Assembly (NCBI RefSeq): GCF_900112615.1
Contig: NZ_FOMK01000006.1
Coordinates: 62,001-126,000 of the forward strand
Origin: Chitinophaga sp. CF118
GTDB lineage: Bacteria > Bacteroidota > Bacteroidia > Chitinophagales > Chitinophagaceae
DNA: 64,000 bases
Direction of reading: 5' to 3'
The notes under the pieces were generated by a model. It saw only the letters and a program-made list of their open reading frames with translations, ran no database searches and had not been told where the DNA came from. A program made the translations under genes and the position numbers. The stretch's first letter is position 1. Each line of letters opens with the position of its first letter. Shown here one piece after another: positions 19,245-28,347 of this stretch.

Positions 19245-20588
19245 ATGTTGAAACGTTCTTTGATGGCAGTAGTCTGCCTTGTCATATGTCTTTATGCCAA
19301 TGCGCAAAAAACATCTAATAGTCCGGAGAAAGAGAAATGGTTCATGGATCTGGGCCTGGGTATGTTCATCCACTGGAGTGTGGACGTACAGGTGGGAGCG
19401 GTGATCAGTCATTCTATGGCTGGCGCTTCCGATGATTATCTCAAACGCTTCACGGAAGAACTGCCCAAAACATTCAATCCACACAAATTTAATCCGGACG
19501 ACTGGGCCGTACTGGCAAAACTGGCTGGTATGAAATACGTGGTATTCACGGCAAAACACCATGCCGGATTCTGTATGTGGGATACCAAAACCACGGAATT
19601 CAATATCATGAATACCCCTTTTAAAAAGGATGCCACAAGGGCTATCTTCGATGCCTTCCGTAAACAGGGTATTGCTATTGGGGTGTATTATTCTCCTGAA
19701 GACTTCTACTATTTATACAAACATCATATTCCAATTGGCAGAATGCAGCATCCTCAGCATTTTCCTGAAAAGAATCCCGGCCTCATGGCATATGATAAAT
19801 CACAGATTAAAGAATTACTCACCAACTACGGTAAGATAGATTTTATCTTCTTTGACGGACCGGCAGAAGGATTAAAAGAATACGCCTGGCAGTTACAACC
19901 GGAGATCGTGGTAACCCGGGGCGCCATGAATACACCTGAACAGGAACTTCCGGATTCCATTTTACCAGGCCCCTGGGAAGCATGCTTCACCATGGGAACC
20001 GACTGGCAATACAAACCTACTAACGACCCTCAGAAGTCAGGTACGGAAATGATTAATATGCTGATAGAAACCCGTGCAAAAGGTGGTAACCTGCTGTTGA
20101 ATGTAGGTCCCAAACCAGATGGAGAAATCCAGATAGAACAGGAAGCATTACTGCGTGAACTTGCCTTGTGGAACCTTGCAAATGGCGAATCTGTAAGTGG
20201 CGTAAGGCCCTGGAATATTGCACATGAAGGAAATGTATGGTTCACCCGTGGCAAAGATACCAGCACCGTATATGCTTTTGTTCCCGGTGGAAAAGACTGG
20301 AAATACGGAGAAAGGAAAGACCTTGTACTAAGAACCTTGCAGGGCAATGAACATACTAAAGTATCTATACTTGGATATGGTAGTGAACTGGTAGAATATA
20401 AAGAAGGATTTGATGCCGGTATTTATTCGCAGTCCACACCAGTGGGATTATTAATCAGTGCTGTAAACGGGCAACGTTTTTATACTGACAGGAAGTGGCC
20501 TAACCCAGTGGTGATTAAGATTGAGAATGTGAAGTATAAACCTGCTATCAGTAATTATAAACAGAGTACGATTGATGGTGCAAAATAG
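19245..20588 (+). CDS. Alpha-L-fucosidase, glycoside hydrolase family 29
   Basis: This exported 447-residue enzyme starts at 19245 with signal MLKRSLMAVVCLVICLYANA. The catalytic (beta/alpha)8 domain shows the GH29 hallmarks WFMDLGLGMFIHWS near the N-terminus, YVVFTAKHHAGFCMWDT, and GKIDFIFFDGPAEG where the nucleophile Asp is expected. RAKGGNLLLNVGPKPDGEI closes the barrel. A short C-terminal beta domain follows. It releases alpha-linked L-fucose from glycans, probably in the periplasm. The length fits GH29. It may be co-transcribed with the preceding thioredoxin protein or use its own upstream sequence. Confidence 0.92.
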   Translation: MLKRSLMAVVCLVICLYANAQKTSNSPEKEKWFMDLGLGMFIHWSVDVQVGAVISHSMAGASDDYLKRFTEELPKTFNPHKFNPDDWAVLAKLAGMKYVVFTAKHHAGFCMWDTKTTEFNIMNTPFKKDATRAIFDAFRKQGIAIGVYYSPEDFYYLYKHHIPIGRMQHPQHFPEKNPGLMAYDKSQIKELLTNYGKIDFIFFDGPAEGLKEYAWQLQPEIVVTRGAMNTPEQELPDSILPGPWEACFTMGTDWQYKPTNDPQKSGTEMINMLIETRAKGGNLLLNVGPKPDGEIQIEQEALLRELALWNLANGESVSGVRPWNIAHEGNVWFTRGKDTSTVYAFVPGGKDWKYGERKDLVLRTLQGNEHTKVSILGYGSELVEYKEGFDAGIYSQSTPVGLLISAVNGQRFYTDRKWPNPVVIKIENVKYKPAISNYKQSTIDGAK

Positions 20589-20600
20589 CCTGTTATGACA

Positions 20601-20608
20601 TACTTTTG
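20601..20608 (+). promoter_or_regulatory. Possible -7 promoter element for the DoxX gene
   Basis: TACTTTTG matches TAnnTTTG exactly and ends 18 bp before the chosen start. No TTG is found at the usual spacing, so support is partial. Confidence 0.35.
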
Positions 20609-20626
20609 CATGACAAATACTATCTT

Positions 20627-21076
20627 ATGAAAAACAATACGTCCTTTTTTCAACTCTACCTGCGTATAGCCCTGGCAGCGAGTTACCTTTGTGCAGGACT
20701 CGACCGCTTCGGTGTTTGGGGCCCTAATGGAGCTTCCCGCGTAACCTGGGGCGACTGGAAGCATTTCATGGTGTATGCCAATAAAGTGATATTCTTTTTA
20801 CCTGAAGGCCTTGCAGAGATCTTTGCGGCAGTGGCCTCAGGAAGTGAAATTATTTTTGGTGTTCTTCTTATCATTGGCCTCTGGACCCGCTGGGCTGCAA
20901 TAGGCAGCGGCATACTCACCTTGTTATTCGCATTGTGTATGACATTTGCATTTGGTATACAAGCACCCCTGAACTATTCAGTGTTTACAGCAAGCGCCGG
21001 GAGCTTTTTACTGTCAACTATTCCTGTGTACAAATGGAGCCTGGATAGTTTTTTGAATAAGAAGTCTCAAAAATAA
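20627..21076 (+). CDS. DoxX-family membrane protein
   Basis: This is a roughly 149-residue, four-helix membrane protein. The start is placed at 20627 (MKNNTSFFQLYLRIALAASY), because the seven-codon extension to 20606 adds nothing. The first helix ASYLCAGLDRFG and the loop LPEGLAEIFAAVASGSEIIF then VLLIIGLWTRWAA are DoxX-like. Members of this family are associated with oxidative stress or terminal oxidase complexes in some bacteria, but most are uncharacterised. It precedes a strong terminator. Confidence 0.8.
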   Translation: MKNNTSFFQLYLRIALAASYLCAGLDRFGVWGPNGASRVTWGDWKHFMVYANKVIFFLPEGLAEIFAAVASGSEIIFGVLLIIGLWTRWAAIGSGILTLLFALCMTFAFGIQAPLNYSVFTASAGSFLLSTIPVYKWSLDSFLNKKSQK

Positions 21077-21120
21077 ATCAGGGGGCTGAGAATTATAAGA
21101 ACAACTATATATATCTATAA

Positions 21121-21156
21121 AATCAGGCTGTATTGGACTTATGATACAGCCTGATT
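21121..21156 (+). terminator. Terminator hairpin
   Basis: A perfect 13-bp stem (AATCAGGCTGTAT at 21121-21133 with 21144-21156) and a 10-base loop lie 44 bp after the DoxX stop. No long T-run follows. Confidence 0.6.
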
Positions 21157-21260
21157 CTGATTAACCCAGTTAACAGTAATATAACTTTACGTCTCAACAT
21201 TTATACTCAATTTGCAGACTTCCTTTGCCAAATAGATCACTGTTGCAAATTTTTGTATTA

Positions 21261-21779
21261 ATGAGTGTAATCTCACAACTGAATAATGGAGACGAAAAGG
21301 TGTTCAAACAAACCTATGATTTGTTGCACCGCAAAGTATTCCGCTTTTTTCTTAAAAGGAATGATTCTCATGATACTGCAAAGGAGCTGACACAAAGGAC
21401 TTTTATTAAGCTCTGGCAATACAAACATACCCTGAAAGAAGAGTTTTCTCTGGAAACACAGCTGTTTACGATCGCCAATTCTGTTCTGGTGGATCATTTC
21501 CGGAGGGAAACCCATCAGAATAATATGCAGGCAACACTGATCGTACAAATGCGGGATAACCAGACTATCGCGCATCCCATGCAGGAGTTTGAACAGGTAA
21601 ACTATCTCAATGCCGCTATCGCAAATCTCCCACCGGTACGGAAAAAAGTAATTGAACTCAGGTTAGTACATGGCTTTACAAACAAAGAAATAGCTCATCA
21701 TCTGTCTATTCAGGTGAAGACTGTGGAAGATCATATTACAAAAGCATTACGCCATGTGAGATCAATTGGTATTATCTAA
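21261..21779 (+). CDS. ECF RNA polymerase sigma factor (orphan FecI-like)
   Basis: This is a roughly 172-residue ECF sigma factor with region 2 (about 10-60, ELTQRTFIKLWQYK) and region 4 (about 115-165, LPPVRKKVIELRLVHGFTNK then EIAHHLSIQVKTVEDHI). The ATG at 21261 (MSVISQLNNGDEKVF) is a normal N-terminus. The open frame from the TTG at 21225 is less likely. The next gene is FecR, but no SusC/SusD follows, so the partner transporter must be elsewhere or absent. Confidence 0.88.
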   Translation: MSVISQLNNGDEKVFKQTYDLLHRKVFRFFLKRNDSHDTAKELTQRTFIKLWQYKHTLKEEFSLETQLFTIANSVLVDHFRRETHQNNMQATLIVQMRDNQTIAHPMQEFEQVNYLNAAIANLPPVRKKVIELRLVHGFTNKEIAHHLSIQVKTVEDHITKALRHVRSIGII

Positions 21780-21861
21780 ATGTTAACAGCAGGGGGTACA
21801 CGACTGCTCATACGTACCCATTTTGATATTATTATATTAACACTAAATGTAAGACCTAACA

Positions 21862-22776
21862 TTGCGACAGGACGACTTAAAAGATGATTGGGATAAGGCT
21901 GATGCTGAAACACCACTACCTGCTAATTTAAGTGAAGGGATGTACCGTCAGATTGAAGCAGAACTGTTTAATAAAAAGAAGCGCCTGACCTTAAGAAAGA
22001 GTTTGTGGTCTGCCGTTGCTGCGACTGTATTATTGTTTATAACAATAGGCATATTTAAAAGGAATAATAGTAAACCTGCGATGATTGCGTCATTGCCAAA
22101 GAGAACGAAAAATCTTGTGCAATGGGAAGAGAAACGTAATGATACTAATACAAAGGAAATAATCACCTTGCCGGACGGTACTGTAGTTCAATTATTTAAA
22201 CACAGCGCCATTCGTTTTAAGCAACCCTTTGTACAGTTGAAACGGGAAATTGTTCTGGAAGGACATGCTTCTTTTAATGTTTCTAAGAATCAGAAAAACC
22301 CTTTTGTGGTGTATGCCGGACCAACAGCCACAACGGTATTAGGAACATCTTTTAATGTAGCACAGAATGCAGGTGATATAACAGTAAAATTGTATAGCGG
22401 AAAAGTAATGGTAAAACCTGCCGGGCAGCCGTCCGCCAATTGGAAAAAAGCTATCTATCTTTCTCCCGGTCAGCAAATGAAATACAATGTGGAAAAGGGT
22501 GTGGTAGCAGTGACTGTATTTAAAACAGATACTATACAACATATAGAATCAATGACCTTTAGTAATTCGCCCATTCAACTTGTACTTGATTCATTGGCTG
22601 CTAAATACCATGTGCAGATTTTATATGATGCCAGGGAACTGGATAAAATCTATTTTACAGGAACTATCCAGCCTACAGATTCACTCATGGAAATATTACA
22701 GTCGATGGGGAATATGAATAAACTGGCAATAGCGGAACAAAATAACACAATCATTATTAAAGGTCCTCAACATTAA
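21862..22776 (+). CDS. FecR-family anti-sigma factor
   Basis: This 304-residue protein has a transmembrane helix around VAATVLLFITIGIF (about 52-66) and a periplasmic FecR domain (IITLPDGTVVQLFKHSAIRF, REIVLEGHASFNV, GTSFNV), followed by a C-terminal DUF4974-like domain (MTFSNSPIQLVLDSLAAKY). The start is a TTG at 21862, because no in-frame ATG precedes the conserved part. It pairs with the sigma factor 82 bp upstream. The downstream gene is a phosphodiesterase rather than a SusC, which is atypical for this pair. Confidence 0.87.
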   Translation: MRQDDLKDDWDKADAETPLPANLSEGMYRQIEAELFNKKKRLTLRKSLWSAVAATVLLFITIGIFKRNNSKPAMIASLPKRTKNLVQWEEKRNDTNTKEIITLPDGTVVQLFKHSAIRFKQPFVQLKREIVLEGHASFNVSKNQKNPFVVYAGPTATTVLGTSFNVAQNAGDITVKLYSGKVMVKPAGQPSANWKKAIYLSPGQQMKYNVEKGVVAVTVFKTDTIQHIESMTFSNSPIQLVLDSLAAKYHVQILYDARELDKIYFTGTIQPTDSLMEILQSMGNMNKLAIAEQNNTIIIKGPQH

Positions 22777-23675
22777 TGTATATGATAAAATATATTCTTC
22801 TTGTTTCGTTAATAGTTACTTCGGCTGCTTCTGCACAACAAAAAATAGATGTACAGGCACATCGTGGTGGTCGTGCTTTAATGCCGGAAAACACGATTCC
22901 TGCAATGATCCATGCCATTGATCTGGGTGTGAGAACACTGGAGCTGGATTGTGTGATTTCTTCAGATAATAAGGTTGTAGTATCACATGATGTGTATATG
23001 TCGTCCGGCTTTATGCGTACGCCTGACAGCAAGGATATTGATAAAAAGAATGAGAAGAGTTATGCCATTTATAAAATGACTTACGATAGTGTTCGTAAAT
23101 ATGATGCAGGTACAAAACCTCATGCGGAGTTTCCTGATCAGAAAAAAATAAAAACATACAGACCACTGTTGTCTGAGCTGATTGACAGTGTGGAAGCATA
23201 TGTTAAGTTGCATCATCTGAAACCGGTGTATTATAATATGGAAACGAAATGTTCTCCGGAGGGCGATGGTGTTTTTCATCCCAAACCGGATGTGTTTTCT
23301 GCACTGGTAATGGAGGTGATCAACAAAAAACATATTGCTGAGAGAGTGATTATTCAATCGTTCGACATCAGAACGTTGCAAATCATTCACAAAGATTTTC
23401 CTAAACAAAAAACAGCATTGCTGATCTACAATGAAGAAGGTTTGGATGCTAACATAAAAACACTGGGATTTACACCTGATATCTATAGTCCTTATTTTGC
23501 TGTGGTTACACCTGAGCTGGTAAAAGAAGCACACGGAAAGAAAGTGGCTGTTTTACCGTGGACGGTAAATGAGGTACGCGATATGGAGAAAATGATCTCC
23601 TATGGTGTAGATGGCATTATTACTGATTGTCCTGACAAACTGGTTGCCGTTGCCGGCAGTTATCAAAAGAAATAG
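22776..23675 (+). CDS. Glycerophosphodiester phosphodiesterase (exported)
   Basis: This 299-residue protein has a signal peptide (to ASAQQ) and the GDPD TIM-barrel signature. The signature is HRGGRALMPENTIPAM, with catalytic His and Arg near residues 29-30, then the metal ligands TLELDC and the second His in VVVSHD. The end of the barrel reads VLPWTVNEVRDMEKMISYGV then DGIITDCP. It should hydrolyse deacylated phospholipids to glycerol-3-phosphate and an alcohol in the periplasm. The stop of FecR and this start share a base (TAATG), indicating coupling. An ATG two codons later (22782) is an alternative. Confidence 0.9.
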   Translation: MYMIKYILLVSLIVTSAASAQQKIDVQAHRGGRALMPENTIPAMIHAIDLGVRTLELDCVISSDNKVVVSHDVYMSSGFMRTPDSKDIDKKNEKSYAIYKMTYDSVRKYDAGTKPHAEFPDQKKIKTYRPLLSELIDSVEAYVKLHHLKPVYYNMETKCSPEGDGVFHPKPDVFSALVMEVINKKHIAERVIIQSFDIRTLQIIHKDFPKQKTALLIYNEEGLDANIKTLGFTPDIYSPYFAVVTPELVKEAHGKKVAVLPWTVNEVRDMEKMISYGVDGIITDCPDKLVAVAGSYQKK

Positions 23676-23697
23676 CTATCTAACCTATGACAACCCT

Positions 23698-23735
23698 GGT
23701 CGTCCGAGTCATTTGACTTTGACGGCCTTTTTTTT
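23698..23735 (+). terminator. Terminator with eight-T tail
   Basis: An imperfect stem (around 23698-23711 with 23714-23727) is formed mainly by CGTC/GACG and AGTCA/TGACT and is followed by a run of eight T. It lies between the phosphodiesterase and the following gene. Confidence 0.6.
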
Positions 23736-23752
23736 GTATTATTGTTCCCATT

Positions 23753-26563
23753 ATGGTAACAGCAGAAATTGTGGGGCACCTGGGAAGTATATTTCCTGCC
23801 GGGCGTATCAAAAGCCGCCTTTTAGATCTTGTTTCTTATGCTGCAGATGCGGGTTTTTATCATATGGTCCCGAAGGCTGTAGTGCAGCCAGCCAATATAG
23901 AAGAAGTCAGGGCGTTATTTGCTTTATGCAGGCAGCTGAATATTCCGCTTACTTTCAGGGCCGGAGGAAGCAGTTTGTCAGGGCAGGCTATTACAGATGG
24001 TATCCTTGCCGATCTGAGCCAACATTGGCGGAAAGTACAGCCATTGGATCATGGAGCCACGGTAAAGGTGCAGCCTGGTGTTACAGGCAGTGTGGTGAAT
24101 TATACGTTGAAAAGTCATAACGTAAAAATAGGACCAGATCCCGCTTCTATCAATACCGCCATGATGGGAGGAATCCTTTCCAACAACGCCAGCGGAATGT
24201 GCTGTGGCGTAAAACTGAATTCCTATCATACCCTCAGATCATTACATTTTATACTGCCCGACGGGAAGGAATATAATACCGCTATACCGAAAGACTATAC
24301 CCGGTTTGAGGCCGAATCTGCCGCTCTGGCCGCAGGATTGAAAACCTTGCGGGGTCAGGTACATCACAATACCACTTTGTACGATCGCATCCGTAAGAAA
24401 TACCTTACTAAAAACACCGTTGGTTATTCATTAAATGCTTTTGTAGACTATACACATCCGCTGGACATCTTTGCCCACCTGATGATAGGTGCAGAAGGTA
24501 CACTGGGATTCATTGCAGAAGCAGTAATGGATACGGTGCCCGATTACCCGGCAAAGGCTACCACTATCCTGTTCTTTAAGAATATGAAGGATGCCTGTGA
24601 TGCTATTGTGCCATTGAGAGATTCTGGTGCTGAGATGATAGAACTGATGGACAGAGCCTCTTTACGGTCTATTGAAACCATCAAAGGTATTCCCTCTATC
24701 ATAGAATTTTTACCGGAACCAGCAGCTGCTTTGCTGGTAGAGTACCAGGATGTGGATGAGCAGAAGGTGGCACAAAAGATTCTTGCTTTTGAACAGATCC
24801 CTTTATCCCTGCTTACACCGGCTACATTTACTATAGATACGTATACCCGTGAACTTTACTGGAAAATAAGGAAAGGAATGTTCCCTTCTGTGGGCGCTGT
24901 GCGTGCCAAAGGCACTACGGTGGTGCTGGAAGATGTTGCTTTCCCGGTAGAGCAACTAGCCGCTGCCTTGTCGGACCTGCAAGCGTTGTTCATCAAATAT
25001 GAATACCTGAATGCAATCATTTTCGGTCATGCAAAAGACGGCAATATCCATTTTGTGGTTACACAATCTTTCAATACCGAAATGGAAATTGAACGTTACC
25101 GGCTGTTTATGGATGAAGTGGTTTCACTAGTAGTCAACAAATACGATGGTGCCCTGAAAGCTGAGCATGGTACCGGACGTAATATGGCGCCATTTGTAGA
25201 AGTGGAGTGGGGAGCAGAAGCCTATCAGATTATGCGGCAACTGAAAGAACTGGTAGATCCGCAGCAGATTCTAAACCCCGGCGTGATCATTAACGATGAT
25301 AAACTGGCTCATATTAAACACCTGAAGTCATTGCCCGAAGTAGAGGAAGAAGTGGATAAATGTATTGAATGCGGATTCTGTGAACATAAATGTCCGAGCC
25401 GTGATCTTACCATGACACCTCGCAGAAGAATCGTAGCGAGACGCGCTCTGGCAAACTTTAAAAAGGATAATAACACTGCTGATTATAAAACATTGCTGCA
25501 TCAATATCAGTACGACGGGTTAGATACCTGTGCTGTAGATGGCCTTTGTGCTACTGAGTGCCCGGTGAACATTAATACCGGCGACCTCGTAAAGCGATTA
25601 AGAAAAGAGAATCATTCAGCCTTTGCAAATAAAGTAGCAAAACAGGCTGCCATGCATTTCAATACAGTGGAAAGTGTGGTGAAGTTGTTGTTGAGATCCG
25701 GAGTACTTGTGAACAAAGTGTTTGGTAAGCAGGCAATGACAAAATTAACAGGCTTCTTAAAGAAGGTGGTACCATCTTTCCCACTGTGGATGGCGGAACA
25801 AACCGGGCCTATTCGGATCAGAAAGACTATCGTTCCCCAGCCCTCCTTCATTTATTTTGCCACTTGTATCACCCGAAGTATGGGGAGCAGTATGGAAGGT
25901 AAAAAGAGTATGATTGACAGTCTTCTGACTGTAGCACAGCGTGCGGGTATCAACATACAGATCCCTGTGAATATTCATGGTCATTGCTGCGGACAGCCCT
26001 TTTCTTCCAAAGGATTTGCCGATGCAGCTGCTTATACAAAGAACAAAATAATTGAGTGGCTATGGCAGGAAACGCAGCAGGGGCAACTGCCGGTGATCCT
26101 GGACATGAGCTCCTGTACTTATACTTTGCTGGAATGCCGGCCTTACCTGAACGAAACCAACAAAGCCCGTTTTGATAAGCTGATTATTCTTGATACTGTT
26201 GATTTCTTAAATGATCATGTAGTTCCTTCTTTGCCTATTAAAGTGAAGAAAAATACGGTGGCTCTGCATCCCGTTTGTTCATTAACGAAGATGAAGAATG
26301 CCTATAAACTTACCAATATCGCCAAAGCATGTGCAGAGAATGTAAATGTTCCTGTGTATGCAGGATGCTGTGGAATGGCGGGCGACAGGGGCTTTTTATT
26401 CCCGGAACTGGTGAAATCTGCTACCGGACAGGAAGCCGAAGAAGTGTTGCAGAATGAGAAGCAAGGATATTATTCCAGCTCCAAAACCTGCGAAATGGCA
26501 TTGGCGGATGTAACGAAGAAGAATTATGAATCTATTGTATACCTGGTAGAAGAATGTAGCTGA
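23753..26563 (+). CDS. FAD-linked oxidase / iron-sulphur fusion (YdiJ or D-lactate dehydrogenase-like)
   Basis: This 936-residue cytoplasmic or membrane-associated dehydrogenase fuses a GlcD-like flavin part to a GlpC-like iron-sulphur part. The FAD-binding PCMH domain (about 35-260) shows PLTFRAGGSSLSGQA. The FAD-oxidase C-terminal domain (about 265-520) ends near AEHGTGRN. Then comes a CxxCxxCxxxCP ferredoxin motif (about 537-548), a second cluster in the family's reduced form CAVDGLCATECP (about 593), and two CCG-type motifs (HCCGQP, about 743, and GCCGMAG, about 870). This order matches E. coli YdiJ-like and bacterial D-lactate dehydrogenases, which oxidise D-2-hydroxyacids into the quinone pool. 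The exact 2-hydroxyacid cannot be decided from sequence. Confidence 0.88.
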   Translation: MVTAEIVGHLGSIFPAGRIKSRLLDLVSYAADAGFYHMVPKAVVQPANIEEVRALFALCRQLNIPLTFRAGGSSLSGQAITDGILADLSQHWRKVQPLDHGATVKVQPGVTGSVVNYTLKSHNVKIGPDPASINTAMMGGILSNNASGMCCGVKLNSYHTLRSLHFILPDGKEYNTAIPKDYTRFEAESAALAAGLKTLRGQVHHNTTLYDRIRKKYLTKNTVGYSLNAFVDYTHPLDIFAHLMIGAEGTLGFIAEAVMDTVPDYPAKATTILFFKNMKDACDAIVPLRDSGAEMIELMDRASLRSIETIKGIPSIIEFLPEPAAALLVEYQDVDEQKVAQKILAFEQIPLSLLTPATFTIDTYTRELYWKIRKGMFPSVGAVRAKGTTVVLEDVAFPVEQLAAALSDLQALFIKYEYLNAIIFGHAKDGNIHFVVTQSFNTEMEIERYRLFMDEVVSLVVNKYDGALKAEHGTGRNMAPFVEVEWGAEAYQIMRQLKELVDPQQILNPGVIINDDKLAHIKHLKSLPEVEEEVDKCIECGFCEHKCPSRDLTMTPRRRIVARRALANFKKDNNTADYKTLLHQYQYDGLDTCAVDGLCATECPVNINTGDLVKRLRKENHSAFANKVAKQAAMHFNTVESVVKLLLRSGVLVNKVFGKQAMTKLTGFLKKVVPSFPLWMAEQTGPIRIRKTIVPQPSFIYFATCITRSMGSSMEGKKSMIDSLLTVAQRAGINIQIPVNIHGHCCGQPFSSKGFADAAAYTKNKIIEWLWQETQQGQLPVILDMSSCTYTLLECRPYLNETNKARFDKLIILDTVDFLNDHVVPSLPIKVKKNTVALHPVCSLTKMKNAYKLTNIAKACAENVNVPVYAGCCGMAGDRGFLFPELVKSATGQEAEEVLQNEKQGYYSSSKTCEMALADVTKKNYESIVYLVEECS

Positions 26564-26613
26564 TTATTGTAAAAAGGACGCAAATTCTTCCCGGCAGGAT
26601 CTAAAGATTACAC

Positions 26614-26621
26614 TACCTTTG
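26614..26621 (+). promoter_or_regulatory. Possible -7 element for the DEAD-box helicase
   Basis: TACCTTTG matches TAnnTTTG and lies 17 bp before the start codon. A canonical TTG at 19 bp spacing is not present. Confidence 0.4.
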
Positions 26622-26638
26622 CGGTTTATTTTAGAAAT

Positions 26639-27985
26639 ATGACTTTTGAAGAATTAAACCTGAGTAAGCCTTTATTGAATGCTTTGAATGATAAGGGGTA
26701 TGCCATACCGACTACCATTCAGGAGAAGGTTTTCTCTGTAGTAATGTCCGGCAGGGATGTATGTGGTATCGCCCAAACAGGCACTGGTAAGACTTTTGCC
26801 TATCTGCTTCCCTGTTTGCGGCTGTTCAGGTTTTCGAAAGACAGGTACGCCCAGATCCTGATCGTTGTACCTACCCGCGAACTGGTAGCGCAGGTGGTGG
26901 AAGCAGTGAAAACACTAACCAGCTATATGAGTGTGGAAGTGGCCGGATTTTACGGCGGTGTGAACATGAACCCTCAGATGGTAACTGCAGAAGGTAAGCT
27001 GGATGTGGTAGTAGCCACCCCCGGCCGCCTGGTAGACCTGATTATGAGCGGGGCTTTAAAGATGAAAGCTCTCAAAAGGCTGATCATTGACGAGGTGGAT
27101 GAAATGCTGAACCTGGGTTTCCGTGCCCAGTTGAACATGATCCTGGATCTTTTACCTCCTAAAAGGCAGAATCTGTTGTTTTCTGCCACAATCACCGAAG
27201 AGGTAGAAAAGCTGATTGCCACTTACTTTAACGACCCTGTAACGATAGAAGCCGCCCCTGTAGGTACTCCATTAAAGAATATCAGGCAGATAGGATACAA
27301 CGTTCCCAACTTCTATACGAAAGTGAACCTGCTGGAACTGCTGCTTACCGAAAACGCAGAGATGTCCAGGGTGTTGGTATTCGTGGCCACAAAGGAAATG
27401 GCCAACGAATTATATGAACATATTTCTACCAGGTTCCCGGATAAAGTGGGTGTAATGCATTCCAATAAGGAGCAGAATCACCGTTTTAATACTGTTAAGC
27501 AATTCAAGGAAGGGAATTATCGCTTCATCATTGCTACCGATATCATTGCCCGCGGGTTGGATATTGCAGAAGTAACACATGTGATCAATTTCGATACTCC
27601 TGAAGTCCCTGAGAACTACCTGCACCGTATTGGTAGAACCGGTAGGGCTGATAAAGACGGGGTATCGCTGGTTTTTGTAACTGAAAAGGAAAAGGAATTC
27701 CAGGAAAAGATTGAGGGATTGATGAACTACCAGATTCCAATGGAACCTTTACCAGAGAACCTGGTAATCTCTGATGTGCTTACAGACGACGAAATGCCAC
27801 AGGTGAAAATGAAAACTTACCTGATTGCATTACCACCCAAGGAATTATCTGGTCCTGCTTTTCATGAGAAGTCTGCCAAGAACAGTAAAGTAAACAGGAA
27901 GGTTTCCCATGCAGATAAGATGATGAAAAAGTATGGTAAACCTAAGAAGAGAGGAGCAAAGGATAAGAATAAAAAGAAACGGTAA
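26639..27985 (+). CDS. DEAD-box ATP-dependent RNA helicase
   Basis: This 448-residue helicase has the complete motif set: Q motif (LNLSKPLLNALNDKGYAIPT), motif I AQTGTGKT, Ia PTRELVAQ, Ib TPGRL, II DEVD (a variant of DEAD), III SAT, IV VLVFVATK, V IATDIIARGLDI and VI HRIGRTGRA. The C-terminal tail is strongly basic (KKYGKPKKRGAKDKNKKKR), as in RNA chaperone-type helicases of Bacteroidota. It should unwind short RNA duplexes in ribosome assembly or RNA turnover. It is monocistronic, followed by a strong terminator. Confidence 0.95.
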   Translation: MTFEELNLSKPLLNALNDKGYAIPTTIQEKVFSVVMSGRDVCGIAQTGTGKTFAYLLPCLRLFRFSKDRYAQILIVVPTRELVAQVVEAVKTLTSYMSVEVAGFYGGVNMNPQMVTAEGKLDVVVATPGRLVDLIMSGALKMKALKRLIIDEVDEMLNLGFRAQLNMILDLLPPKRQNLLFSATITEEVEKLIATYFNDPVTIEAAPVGTPLKNIRQIGYNVPNFYTKVNLLELLLTENAEMSRVLVFVATKEMANELYEHISTRFPDKVGVMHSNKEQNHRFNTVKQFKEGNYRFIIATDIIARGLDIAEVTHVINFDTPEVPENYLHRIGRTGRADKDGVSLVFVTEKEKEFQEKIEGLMNYQIPMEPLPENLVISDVLTDDEMPQVKMKTYLIALPPKELSGPAFHEKSAKNSKVNRKVSHADKMMKKYGKPKKRGAKDKNKKKR

Positions 27986-28016
27986 ACACTACTTATATTT
28001 TTTGCAAGTGTTGTAT

Positions 28017-28057
28017 AAAAACAAATGACCTGTCGCTTTGACAGGTCATTTGTTTTT
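28017..28057. terminator. Strong bidirectional-looking terminator
   Basis: A perfect 18-bp stem (28017-28034 with 28040-28057) has loop GCTTT, A-rich on one side and T-rich on the other, 31 bp after the helicase stop. Confidence 0.9.
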
Positions 28058-28193
28058 CAGGAATTTTAAGCCACAAGTTTAGTTTCAGATAGGTGTTAAC
28101 TCCATAATGTTTTGTCCATACATGGGTAAAGGTTATAGTTTTGTGCTATTAAGTTCGGGGAGTCTTGGAGGAGACTTGCTAGTAAGTAGCACC

Positions 28194-28347
28194 TTTGATA
28201 GGTGATTGATAGGTCTTTGATAGGTGTTTGGTAGGTGTTTGGTAGGTCATGACCTATCAAACACCTACCAAACACCTATCAAAGACTTACCAAACCTGCA
28301 AGACTCCAGCAACTTACTCCGAAGTTTCTCCGAACTCTCCCCAGTCG
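28194..28347. repeat. 11-bp-period repeat array with 74-bp palindrome
   Basis: Fourteen consecutive 11-bp units are read in register, from TTTGATAGGTG (28194) through TTTGGTAGGTG, then the complementary units AACACCTACCA and AACACCTATCA, and on to CTCCGAA-type units. The centre is a near-perfect palindrome with no loop: 28213-28249 pairs with 28250-28286, with a single mismatch in 37 pairs. Weaker matching sequence flanks it (about 28150-28193 and 28348-28356). The other parts of the 27986-28448 gap show only the terminator and A+T-rich sequence. No coding potential is seen. Confidence 0.85.

Noticed and set aside
25528-25575. Missing cysteine in the second ferredoxin motif of the flavo-iron-sulphur protein
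   Set aside because: The CAxxGLCxxxCP form is usual for the YdiJ/D-lactate dehydrogenase group.
27082-27120. DEVD in place of DEAD as a sign of inactivation in the helicase
   Set aside because: The catalytic Asp and Glu are retained and all other motifs are intact.
28194-28347. Possible CRISPR array
   Set aside because: The units are 11 bp with no spacers and invert at the centre. No cas gene is near.
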